NCBI GenBank assembly: GCA_030640215.1
Contig: DAOWJU010000074.1
Span: forward strand, 1 to 9,547
Reading direction: 5' to 3'
Length of the DNA stretch: 9,547 nt
Source: Desulfuromonadales bacterium
GTDB taxonomy: Bacteria > Desulfobacterota > Desulfuromonadia > Desulfuromonadales > BM103
The notes under the pieces were generated by a model, which saw only the letters and a program-made list of their open reading frames with translations, was not told where the DNA came from and made no database searches. How positions within the stretch are numbered: the first letter of the stretch is position 1; each line of letters begins with the position of its first letter. Shown in pieces: positions 1-5,613 of the stretch. The position numbers and the translations under genes are program-made.

Positions 1-718
1 CCAGGAACTGACGGATGGCACCGTTAAGGGTCTCAAAGGAACAGTTCAGACCGGCAACGCTGTGACTGGTCTGAAATCGATCGACGGTGGTTGGGAGCTG
101 CGCCTTGCCGATGGTTCCAACTTTGATGCCGATGTGGTTGTTTCGGCAGCGCCGGCTCATGTCCTCAAGGAGCTCACCTGGGCTGTCGATGGTGAGCTCT
201 CTGAACTCCTTGATGGTATTCCCTATGCACCAATGAACATTATTTGTTTTGGCTACGAACAGGAAAAAATCGCCCGTGACCTGGATGGCTTTGGTTACCT
301 GATCCCGAAGAATGAGGGTTGTAAAATCCTTGGCACCCTGTGGGATTCGAGTATTTTCCCGGAACGCGCCCCGGAGGGACACGTGCTGCTGCGTTCCATG
401 ATGGGAGGAGCCACCACCCCGGAAGCCATTGATTTAAGTGATGCCGAGGTTAAAGAACGGACTATGGCAGAGCTCAAAAAGATCATGGGTATTGATGCCG
501 AGCCTGACTTTGTTCGAATCTTCCGTCATCAACGCGCGATTCCCCAATACGTCGTCGGCCATGCCGACCGATTGGCTGCCATCGATGAGCGGCTTAAAAG
601 TCTCCCCGGTCTGGTTCTGACCGGTAATGCGTACTCTGGCATCGGTCTTAACGATTGTGTCAATGCTGCCAATAAGGCTGGCGAGCAAGTCCTCGCTTGT
701 TTGCAGAATCTGGACTAA
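1..718 (+). CDS. hemG: Protoporphyrinogen oxidase, HemY-type, C-terminal part (5' end outside window)
   Basis: The reading frame is open from base 2, so the GTG at 62 is only an internal codon; 238 residues are visible, against roughly 460-470 for the family, so about half the protein lies upstream of the window. This FAD flavoprotein oxidises protoporphyrinogen IX (or coproporphyrinogen III in some lineages) late in heme synthesis, at the cytoplasmic membrane face. The call rests on the C-terminal FAD-binding signature GLVLTGNAYSGIGLNDCV, the segment 'VVVSAAPAHVL' ending the FAD-domain strand, and the 'HQRAIPQYVVGH' stretch typical of the enzyme. It ends with TAA at 716-718 without an obvious terminator; a 7-bp dyad at 722-737 has no T-run. 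The family is firm. Whether the substrate is proto- or coproporphyrinogen cannot be told from this fragment. Confidence 0.93.
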   Translation, partial: QELTDGTVKGLKGTVQTGNAVTGLKSIDGGWELRLADGSNFDADVVVSAAPAHVLKELTWAVDGELSELLDGIPYAPMNIICFGYEQEKIARDLDGFGYLIPKNEGCKILGTLWDSSIFPERAPEGHVLLRSMMGGATTPEAIDLSDAEVKERTMAELKKIMGIDAEPDFVRIFRHQRAIPQYVVGHADRLAAIDERLKSLPGLVLTGNAYSGIGLNDCVNAANKAGEQVLACLQNLD

Positions 719-994
719 ATAGTTTCTGGACAGAAACCGCCAATTTTATGCACAGTGCAGTGGGCCGCAATCTCGGTGTCAATCTACACATTTGAAGATG
801 CGGCGTAAAGTACGACACCTCCGCTCAAACGCTTGATTCCTTTGACCTTGCGCCTGGCGGTTGTGCGGGCGTTAGGTTTTGTTGGTACTGGCCGTTCCCG
901 AAAAAACCTTGCAAGGTTGTCGACGAATCAGAACTTTACTATGACCCGTGCCATCGCCGAAACCCTTGATGAATTGACAGCCCGCTCTGTTTAA
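719..994 (+). other. Degenerate coding-like segment in phase with hemG (possible relic, small ORF or dispersed repeat)
   Basis: Together with the promoter region up to 1082 this is the only gene-free stretch over 300 bases. The frame that continues directly after the hemG stop is open from 719 to a TAA at 806 (ending with residues YTFEDAA) and again from 809 to a TAA at 992-994 (ending with residues RAIAETLDELTARSV), giving about 29 and 61 codons of protein-like composition. There is no ATG with a ribosome binding site; possible starts in the second part are TTG 833 or ATG 941. The opposite strand is also open across part of it. A perfect 14-bp palindrome lies at 905-918. I do not recognise a family. 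It could be a pseudogene tail, a small gene or a copy of a dispersed repeat. Confidence 0.3.
905..918. repeat. Perfect 14-bp palindrome
   Basis: AACCTTGCAAGGTT reads identically on both strands and is preceded by a short A-run (901-906) shared with its left end. It lies about 80 bases upstream of the -35 element of the DHH gene promoter. Its perfect dyad symmetry could suit a dimeric DNA-binding protein, but no second copy was seen nearby, and it also falls inside the coding-like segment. An operator role is speculative. Confidence 0.35.
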
Positions 995-999
995 GTTGC

Positions 1000-1028
1000 T
1001 TGCAAGTCCTGACTGCCGCTCATATAAT
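1000..1028 (+). promoter_or_regulatory. Sigma70-type promoter for the first DHH gene
   Basis: A -35 element TTGCAA (1000-1005) is followed by a 17-bp spacer and a perfect -10 TATAAT (1023-1028). Transcription should begin near 1035, leaving a leader of about 48 bases before the ATG at 1083. The position shows that the longer open frame starting at 996 cannot be the translated form. Confidence 0.75.
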
Positions 1029-1082
1029 GTGAATATTGAAATTGCCAAAGTGAGTTGCCACTCGCTGCAAGGAGAAGCTTAC

Positions 1083-1994
1083 ATGAGACTACTGACCCGC
1101 TCCGATTTCGACGGTATTTGCTGTGCCGTATTGTTGAAGGAACTCGGATTGATGGAGGAGATGGTCTACGCTCATCCGAAGGATCTGCAGGATGGCAAGG
1201 TTCCTGTGACTGAGAATGACATCCTGGCCAACGTGCCTTTTGTTCCCGGTTGCGGACTCTGGTTCGATCATCACTCCAGCGAATTGGAACGCAATGATCT
1301 TGAAGGGTGCTACGAAGGTTTGAGCAAGCTTGCACCGAGTGCCGCAAGGGTTATTTGCGATTACTACGGTGCGGAAAAATTTACCAAGTTCGAGGAACTT
1401 CTCAAATATGTCGACAAGGTTGATTCTGCGCAATTGACTGAGGATGAGATCCTTAATCCGACCGGCTGGGTGTTGCTCGGTTTTCTCTGTGACCCACGCA
1501 CCGGTCTTGGTTATCACAAGGCATACACTATCAGTAACCTGCAATTCTGTCGTGACCTGGTTGATATGATCGGTGAAATGTCTATCGACGAAATTCTGGC
1601 GCACCCGGATACTAAGGAACGCGTTGATTTCTATTTCGAAAGTACTGAAAAGGCCAAGAAGTTTTATAAAACCTGCACCTGGATGGATGGACCGGTCGTG
1701 ATCTCTGATTTCCGTATCGCGGGCATGGCACCCCCATCAAATCGTTTTCTGATCTATTCGCTTTATCCGGAAGCGAATCTCTCTATTCGTATGATCGATG
1801 GCAAAGACGGCGAGTTTGTTTCCTTCTCGGTGGGGTACAGCATCCTGAACCGGACTGCTACTGTTGACGTCGGCTCGCTGATGCTCAAATATGGCGGTGG
1901 TGGCCACAAGGTGGTCGGAACCTGTCAGGTGCCGTACGAAGAGGCGGAGGATTCTCTCCACGACATCGTTGAGTTTATCAAGGCGGCGGATTGA
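1083..1994 (+). CDS. DHH/DHHA1-family 'exopolyphosphatase-related' phosphoesterase, copy 1
   Basis: This 303-residue cytoplasmic protein has the two-domain DHH plus DHHA1 plan of NrnA-like phosphodiesterases. Visible motifs are D8-F-D10-G in the first block, the signature D62-H63-H64, D111-x-x-D114-S-A in the fourth block, and the DHHA1 glycine motif GGGGH at 271-275. The family cleaves phosphate or phosphodiester bonds in short oligonucleotides, cyclic dinucleotides or polyphosphate using two metal ions; the substrate here is unknown. The start was set at ATG 1083 because GGAGA lies 6-10 bases upstream and a promoter sits at 1000-1028. It is a close paralog of the gene at 7856-8737. Oddities are Arg6 where many DHH proteins have His, Asn50 near the usual second-motif Asp, and KVVGT after GGGGH in place of the usual small residues. 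The family call is firm; activity is uncertain. Confidence 0.88.
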   Translation: MRLLTRSDFDGICCAVLLKELGLMEEMVYAHPKDLQDGKVPVTENDILANVPFVPGCGLWFDHHSSELERNDLEGCYEGLSKLAPSAARVICDYYGAEKFTKFEELLKYVDKVDSAQLTEDEILNPTGWVLLGFLCDPRTGLGYHKAYTISNLQFCRDLVDMIGEMSIDEILAHPDTKERVDFYFESTEKAKKFYKTCTWMDGPVVISDFRIAGMAPPSNRFLIYSLYPEANLSIRMIDGKDGEFVSFSVGYSILNRTATVDVGSLMLKYGGGGHKVVGTCQVPYEEAEDSLHDIVEFIKAAD

Positions 1995-2005
1995 CGACTT
2001 CTTTA

Positions 2006-2035
2006 AGATGCTGAAGCGATTTTGAGATGCTGAAG
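2006..2035 (+). repeat. Short direct repeat, two 11-base copies
   Basis: AGATGCTGAAG occurs at about 2006-2016 and 2025-2035, a 19-base period, between the DHH stop codon and the terminator hairpin. It may be a small local duplication in the 3' untranslated region. No function is evident. Confidence 0.4.
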
Positions 2036-2045
2036 AAACAGTTTC

Positions 2046-2084
2046 TAAGGGGCGACAGATTCACATCTGTCGCCCCTTATTTCT
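2046..2084 (+). terminator. Strong intrinsic terminator after the first DHH gene
   Basis: A perfect 15-bp stem (2046-2060 pairing with 2065-2079) with loop TCAC is followed by TTTCT. The stem base is rich in G:C pairs (AAGGGGCGACAGAT arm). It lies 52 bases after the stop codon at 1992-1994 and separates this gene from the convergent coiled-coil gene. The minus-strand side lacks a clear U-run, so action in that direction is less certain. Confidence 0.9.
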
Positions 2085-2098
2085 CGGTTCTATAACCA

Positions 2099-2147
2099 AA
2101 AAACAGTTAGCTTTTTCTCTGTACTCTTTGTGCCTCTGCGTTAAATC
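2099..2147. repeat. CTCTGTG-type low-complexity element, possible dispersed repeat
   Basis: The stretch contains loosely periodic units (CTCTGTACT, CTTTGTGCC, TCTGCGTTA) resembling the 'CTCTGTGnCCTCTGTGGTTA' intergenic element I recall as scattered through many bacterial genomes. It lies between the terminator at 2046-2084 and the 3' end of the coiled-coil gene. The match is from memory; only one copy is present in the window. Confidence 0.4.
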
Positions 2148-2163
2148 CTGATTTATAGGTCCT

Positions 2164-2817
2164 TTACATTTCATGCTTGGTTGGAGGTTTCCGCTCGGGG
2201 GACGTTCTCTTTGCGGGGTTCCGGCGGAAAACGAGGCTGATCGTCACTACGATAGCCAACAATAACGCCGCACCACCTCCCCAGAGGCTGATCTGTTCAA
2301 TACGGCTGCCAGTGTTTTGATTCAACGTGTCGAGCTGTGAGCGGGTTTCAGCAAGGGCTTGGTTGGTTTCGGTAATGGCCTGGTCGCTACTTGCCTGCTG
2401 CGCGGCAAATTCTGCCCGTAGTGCTTGCAGTGACCCTTCCAGCCTGTCAATCTTGCCTGTCTGCTCCAGCATGGTGCGGTTTTGTTGCTTAACCTCTTCG
2501 CTCAGGGTGGTTAATGCCTCTGTCAGGTTATTCAGGTCGCTTTCTGTCTGCCTTGTTTCGTTCTTCTGGTTGGTGGTCGATTGGATCAGGGCAGTGAGGC
2601 GTTCGTTCTGATCGAGTTGATGCTTGTCGGTTTTCGAAACAAGCAGCTTGAGCTGTTTCTGATACTTCTCAAGTGAACTCTTTTGTGCCGTGAGATCCCT
2701 TTGCAGATACCAGATCTTTTCCTGTATTCCCTCGATCTCCGTCAGGACAAGAGCCTGCCCGGCGTAGAGAGGGGTGGTGCAGAGCAGGATGACGAGCAGG
2801 ATTTGCAGTGCTTTCAA
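2164..2817 (-). CDS. Hypothetical exported coiled-coil protein with C-terminal membrane anchor
   Basis: I do not recognise a named family for these 217 residues. An N-terminal signal peptide (about 1-19, hydrophobic LQILLVILLC then PLYA) is followed by a long heptad-like region rich in Q, E, L and K (about 25-168), then a transmembrane helix (about 178-197) and a basic cytoplasmic tail beginning RRNPAKR. The predicted form is a periplasmic coiled coil tethered to the inner membrane by its C-terminus; if the signal is not cleaved it would span the membrane twice. The start is TTG at 2815-2817, chosen because GGAGG (2823-2827) sits 5 bases upstream and the signal peptide begins right there; no ATG fits. 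It is convergent with the first DHH gene and divergent from the small membrane-protein gene. It resembles the N-terminal half of YbgF/CpoB only in general character and lacks TPR repeats. Confidence 0.75.
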   Translation of the reverse strand: MKALQILLVILLCTTPLYAGQALVLTEIEGIQEKIWYLQRDLTAQKSSLEKYQKQLKLLVSKTDKHQLDQNERLTALIQSTTNQKNETRQTESDLNNLTEALTTLSEEVKQQNRTMLEQTGKIDRLEGSLQALRAEFAAQQASSDQAITETNQALAETRSQLDTLNQNTGSRIEQISLWGGGAALLLAIVVTISLVFRRNPAKRTSPERKPPTKHEM

Positions 2818-2822
2818 ATTGA

Positions 2823-2827
2823 CCTCC
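2823..2827 (-). promoter_or_regulatory. Ribosome binding site that fixes a TTG start
   Basis: Read on the minus strand, GGAGG lies 5 bases before TTG (2815-2817). This is the strongest Shine-Dalgarno match near the gene and supports the non-ATG start for the coiled-coil protein. Confidence 0.7.
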
Positions 2828-3037
2828 AGACAGCCCTTTGGATGATCAGGACTGAAACGAATCTGCTGCTAGTTTATTGATTGTCCAACAAGCTGCAAGT
2901 AAGTAAAAATGTATCGCAATCGGGCTGCCAGGTCAAAGAGACGGCCAGTTTAGTTGCAGTAATGGAACTGTAAATCCGGGACCGGTTCCTGTGCTGACAA
3001 CTAAAATGCCTTCATCTCTGCATTAAGATTAAAATTC

Positions 3038-3065
3038 TTTACAATTAATCCTACGAGAGTATGAT
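3038..3065 (+). promoter_or_regulatory. Sigma70-type promoter for the small membrane-protein gene
   Basis: TTTACA (3038-3043) and TATGAT (3060-3065) are separated by 16 bp; each differs from consensus at one base. Transcription would start near 3072, about 20 bases before the ATG at 3093. It implies that the small gene is transcribed on its own. Confidence 0.6.
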
Positions 3066-3092
3066 TGGCCATCTTTAATAAAGGGCAGGTTT

Positions 3093-3413
3093 ATGTTTGA
3101 TATGGTTAGTGGCATATTTTGTTTTGTAACAGCAACCGTAAGTTTCTTGTATGGGACTAGAATTTGCTGGATGTGTGGGAAGAAATGTAACTTTGGAGTC
3201 ACTCCTGCTGAAAAAAAACAAATCCTGAAAGCAAATATGCCGGGAGGGTTTACTGTCTACTTTTTTGGTTTTGTGGTTTTTTTTAGTAATGCCTTAAATG
3301 GGCAATTAACCATTATAGTTTTATCAATGATCAGCGCACTGCTACTTTCACACTTGGTAATTTCAATGGCTATGCCCGAATTGAAACGAAACCCCTCAAG
3401 ATATATTGATTGA
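3093..3413 (+). CDS. Hypothetical small membrane protein with a CxxCxxxC cluster
   Basis: This 106-residue protein matches no family I know. It has three likely transmembrane helices (about 4-21, 52-69 and 72-92). The loop between the first two carries C25-W-M-C28-G-K-K-C32 and several lysines; the C-terminal tail is also basic, so both probably face the cytoplasm and the N-terminus is outside. The cysteines could bind metal or form thiols, which is inference. The ATG at 3093 has only a weak ribosome binding site (AGG at 3087-3089) but follows a good promoter at 3038-3065. Base composition is visibly AT-richer than the neighbours, with runs of T and A and codons such as TTT, TTA and AAA, suggesting recent acquisition or relaxed selection. 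Its TGA (3411-3413) abuts the stop of the convergent LolA-like gene with no gap. Confidence 0.65.
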   Translation: MFDMVSGIFCFVTATVSFLYGTRICWMCGKKCNFGVTPAEKKQILKANMPGGFTVYFFGFVVFFSNALNGQLTIIVLSMISALLLSHLVISMAMPELKRNPSRYID

Positions 3414-4046
3414 TTAAAGATCGAAAATCTCGGCAAATTCCGGGTTAAGGATCAAGTCATCAAGAAACAGGCTTTCAATCAATTGATCCTCATTGTTATA
3501 TGACTCCACAATCCTGGGGAGTTTCAGCTTCTTATCCATCCATAACAGGTAGCGGTGCACCCCGTCCACAAGCACGTTCTCTTTCCCGATAATTTCCAGA
3601 ACAACCATGGTGGTTTGTTGCCTGGTTTCCTCGCGCAAGATTTTCTGGGAACCTTGTTGGGCAAGCTTCTGTGCATTATTCAGTAAAACACCGATATCGG
3701 ACTCATCCACCCGGTGCCCGGAAGGACTGCGTACCAGTTTTGCTGTGGGGTTCATGGTGAGGGTCAGCCATTTACTGAAGCCGAAGGGACGCAACTGCAC
3801 TTTACCGGTGGTTGGCTGATAGACAAGGGCAGCGCCTTTGTGCGGCTTGACGAAATCCATACGCACATATCCCGGTTTTTTGTAGCGGTAGTTGATGACG
3901 TGCTCCGCTTCTCCATAGGAACGCATGGTGGTGGAATAACTTGTGATTGCTTGAAATTGTTTAACCGCTTGCTGGAGGATGTCTTCGGATGCCATGGCTG
4001 TAGAAAAGGACATCAAAAAGATGAGTAGTAGCCTAAGCAATGGCAT
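3414..4046 (-). CDS. LolA-like outer-membrane lipoprotein carrier-type periplasmic protein
   Basis: The 210-residue product begins with a signal peptide (about 1-19, MPLLRLLLIFLMSFSTAMA, cleavage predicted after AMA). The mature part has the alternating beta-strand pattern of the LolA/LolB fold: an N-terminal helix with QQAVKQF, then 'YRYKKPGYVRMDFVKP' and 'GAALVYQPTTGKVQLRPF', the usual strands carrying P-x-x-x-R-x-D and a 'y.pttgkv' turn. Such proteins bind acyl chains in a half-barrel and move lipoproteins or lipids across the periplasm; several LolA-like families of unknown cargo exist and this is probably one. The ATG lies inside the end of the SRPBCC gene (14-base overlap), so translation is probably coupled. 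It is last in the minus-strand cluster; its TAA directly abuts the stop of the convergent small membrane-protein gene. The cargo is unknown. Confidence 0.72.
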   Translation of the reverse strand: MPLLRLLLIFLMSFSTAMASEDILQQAVKQFQAITSYSTTMRSYGEAEHVINYRYKKPGYVRMDFVKPHKGAALVYQPTTGKVQLRPFGFSKWLTLTMNPTAKLVRSPSGHRVDESDIGVLLNNAQKLAQQGSQKILREETRQQTTMVVLEIIGKENVLVDGVHRYLLWMDKKLKLPRIVESYNNEDQLIESLFLDDLILNPEFAEIFDL

Positions 4047-4506
4047 GATGCACCCGCTTCTGCATGTTTTTGACGGCAGATCTCATGGCAAAATCATGAT
4101 TCCAGACAAAAATCTTATGAAAGAGTCCCCACTGGCTCAAACTGTTGAGCAGGGGAGGGATCAAGACCACGTCCCACTGAAATGTGGCCAGGGTGATGCC
4201 GTTATGTTCCTCCAGTGAAGAAATGCCGGTACCTTCAAGGTCGCCGCTGGCAGTCATTTCGATTCGGGAACAAGGAGTACACCGAGTTACATGAGTCTGA
4301 AACTGCAGTGAATGTGGCAGGAGCCCTTTGATCGTGTAATGAATGTTCGAACCTTCCTGTAGTGTGGTTTCGTTCCCCTGTATGACGACATTACTCATGT
4401 AAGGCCACCATTCCGGATAGGAGGTAACATTTACCGTGACATCCCAGACGGCTTTTGCAGGAGCCTGAAAGGTACATTCTGTGACAAGTTTGTATGCTTT
4501 AACCAT
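4033..4506 (-). CDS. SRPBCC (START-like) superfamily protein, polyketide cyclase/dehydrase type
   Basis: These 157 residues fit the helix-grip fold with a hydrophobic cavity. The opening 'FQAPAKAVWDVTVNVTSYPEWWPYM' region matches the family start (strand, A-P-x-x-V-W helix, then YP-x-WW). Later strands 'IHYTIKGLLPHSLQF', 'RIEMTASGDLEGTGI' and 'ITLATFQWDV' are followed by a long C-terminal helix (from about residue 125). Members bind lipids, sterols, polyketides or quinone-like molecules; no catalytic residues can be assigned. There is no signal peptide, so it is cytoplasmic. The ATG at 4506 lies 26 bases after the methyltransferase stop and lacks a clear Shine-Dalgarno sequence. It overlaps the LolA-like gene by 14 bases, suggesting that the two products work on a related hydrophobic ligand; that link is inference. 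Confidence 0.8.
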   Translation of the reverse strand: MVKAYKLVTECTFQAPAKAVWDVTVNVTSYPEWWPYMSNVVIQGNETTLQEGSNIHYTIKGLLPHSLQFQTHVTRCTPCSRIEMTASGDLEGTGISSLEEHNGITLATFQWDVVLIPPLLNSLSQWGLFHKIFVWNHDFAMRSAVKNMQKRVHHAIA

Positions 4507-4532
4507 AAGATGAATAATTCTACAGTCGCCAC

Positions 4533-5186
4533 CTAAGGCTCAGCCATTAACAGCCGATTCTTCGGTGTGATGTCACTCGGAATCTGTTGGGTGAAAAGCT
4601 TGTACCCTTTCTCTCTCAACCGGTTTGCTCTCACCACATCAACAGCCAGAGGTCCATCGAGCCAACCACCGAGACCACCTTGGTCTGACTCATCAAGATT
4701 GTGGCAGCAGGGCAGAACAGCAAGGCGAGCCTTAGCAGCGGTTGCCTGCTCCAGCACCAGATCGGTCAATGTCCCGCAGGCGTGAACCGAAACGACCAGA
4801 TCGGTTTGTTCCAAGCGGATTTCTTGCAGCGGCATTTCGATAAACTCAATCCGGTCTTTTAGTCGAGGCCATGTTTTGACCAGAACCTCTTGGAGGTGCT
4901 TGGCAGAGGCTGGAATGTTCTGATCTACAGCCAGAGCTTGCGGTGAGCTATCGTCAAGCAGGAGCAGTAGGGCCGCAGTCAAACCATGTCCACAAGCCAG
5001 ATCGACGATGCGGCCGCCACGAAAGCGCCGTCTCACTCGCCGGACAACCTCCCAGGCTTCGAAGAGCTCTTTACGTGGAAGACAGCCAGCTTGACAGACG
5101 GTACGACTAATCTTGTCGAACAAAGTGTCACTTGGGAAAAGGAACTGTTCCTTGACTGTCAGTCGGTTTTTGGAAGAACGCTTCAT
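4533..5186 (-). CDS. SAM-dependent methyltransferase, Methyltransf_32-like
   Basis: The 217-residue protein has a Rossmann methyltransferase core: motif I IVDLACGHG at 60-68, the acidic ribose-binding position in AVDQN (D88), then 'VSVHACGTLTDLVL' (133-145) and 'LPCCHNL' (158-164). The HACG...TD and PCCH pair recalls the PF13679-type group, which includes putative RNA methyltransferases, so a nucleic acid substrate is possible but unproven. The reading frame is open upstream to 5345, but that extension overlaps the DksA-like gene by 95 bases and is not conserved-looking; I chose ATG 5186, the first ATG clear of that gene. It has no obvious Shine-Dalgarno sequence. A 9-bp inverted repeat (5198-5250) fills most of the 64-base gap to the upstream gene and may modulate expression. 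It is the fifth gene of the cluster. Confidence 0.8.
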   Translation of the reverse strand: MKRSSKNRLTVKEQFLFPSDTLFDKISRTVCQAGCLPRKELFEAWEVVRRVRRRFRGGRIVDLACGHGLTAALLLLLDDSSPQALAVDQNIPASAKHLQEVLVKTWPRLKDRIEFIEMPLQEIRLEQTDLVVSVHACGTLTDLVLEQATAAKARLAVLPCCHNLDESDQGGLGGWLDGPLAVDVVRANRLREKGYKLFTQQIPSDITPKNRLLMAEP

Positions 5187-5197
5187 CGGTTCAGTGA

Positions 5198-5250
5198 CGC
5201 GGGACGGGGTAAAAGAGTTGTTATTTAAAAGAGGGTGTTCGCGTCCCGCG
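5198..5250 (-). repeat. 9-bp perfect inverted repeat in the gap between the DksA-like and methyltransferase genes
   Basis: CGCGGGACG (5198-5206) and CGTCCCGCG (5242-5250) pair perfectly around a 35-base AT-rich loop. On the transcript the first arm begins right after the TAG of the DksA-like gene and the second ends 11 bases before the methyltransferase ATG (5186). No U-run follows, so this is not a classical terminator. A hairpin affecting mRNA stability or initiation at the next gene is possible. The loop also carries CTCTTTTA twice. Confidence 0.55.
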
Positions 5251-5613
5251 CTACGCGTTCCTCGTCTCTTTATTACTCTGACAATCAATGCAAAAAGGTG
5301 CTTCCGGCTGTGCTTGCAGACGGGCGTAGCCGATTTCTTCTTCACACTCTACACACAAACCATATTCGTCATTAGTGTGGCGGCGCAAGGCGGCTTCAAT
5401 CCGCGTCAGCCGGGTTTGTGTTGTGCGTCGGTTCGCTTGAACCATACTCTGCTGTTGCATGGCGTCCATGCGCGAAAGTCGCCCAATTGGTTCATCGAGA
5501 CTGACCGGTTGTGCACCGTCGCTGGAGTTCTCAAGGAGTTCCTGGAGCTCTTTGCGAAGTTTCAGCAAACTCTGCTGTAGTACTGTGAGCTGTTGTTGGT
5601 TCAGCTCACTCAT
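5251..5613 (-). CDS. DksA/TraR-family C4 zinc finger protein
   Basis: The 120-residue product has a charged helical hairpin (about 5-28 and 48-80) followed by a C4 zinc finger with C87, C90, C108 and C111 (C-V-E-C ... C-I-D-C), the DksA/TraR layout. Family members enter the RNA polymerase secondary channel and adjust promoter response, often with ppGpp. The hairpin turn reads 'SLDEPIGRLSRMDAMQQQ', the sequence typical of short 'GRLSRxDAMQ' members and not the D-x-x-D-x-A tip of E. coli DksA; at 120 residues it is shorter than classical DksA (about 150), so ppGpp response is uncertain. Its ATG (5611-5613) overlaps the stop of the alpha/beta hydrolase as ATGA, pointing to coupled translation. 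There is no strong ribosome binding site. The family call is solid. Confidence 0.9.
   Translation of the reverse strand: MSELNQQQLTVLQQSLLKLRKELQELLENSSDGAQPVSLDEPIGRLSRMDAMQQQSMVQANRRTTQTRLTRIEAALRRHTNDEYGLCVECEEEIGYARLQAQPEAPFCIDCQSNKETRNA

Noticed and set aside
62..64. GTG as the start of hemG
   Set aside because: The frame is open to the window edge and the visible part lacks the N-terminal FAD-binding domain, so this is an internal codon.
722..737. Dyad GTTTCTGGACAGAAAC after hemG as a terminator
   Set aside because: The loop of two bases is too small for a stable hairpin and no T-run follows; an operator role has no support either.
974..979. Consensus TTGACA as a -35 element
   Set aside because: No acceptable -10 lies 16-18 bases downstream; the TTGCAA/TATAAT pair further on is far better.
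996..1082. In-frame extension of the first DHH gene starting at 996
   Set aside because: It overlaps the promoter at 1000-1028 and lacks a ribosome site; ATG 1083 has GGAGA upstream and begins the conserved MRL-x-TR motif shared with the paralog.
1089..1604. 171-codon open frame on the minus strand opposite the first DHH gene
   Set aside because: It is a shadow of a well-supported gene and has no recognisable domain or ribosome site.
2034..2046. AGAAACAGTTTCT dyad as a binding site related to the one at 722-737
   Set aside because: The half-site order is reversed and both are short; sharing of AGAAAC is likely chance.
5187..5345. Upstream extension of the methyltransferase to 5345
   Set aside because: It overlaps the zinc-finger end of the DksA-like gene and adds a basic, low-quality stretch absent from the family.
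5113..5580. 155-codon plus-strand open frame opposite the DksA-like and methyltransferase genes
   Set aside because: It crosses two supported minus-strand genes and has no family features.
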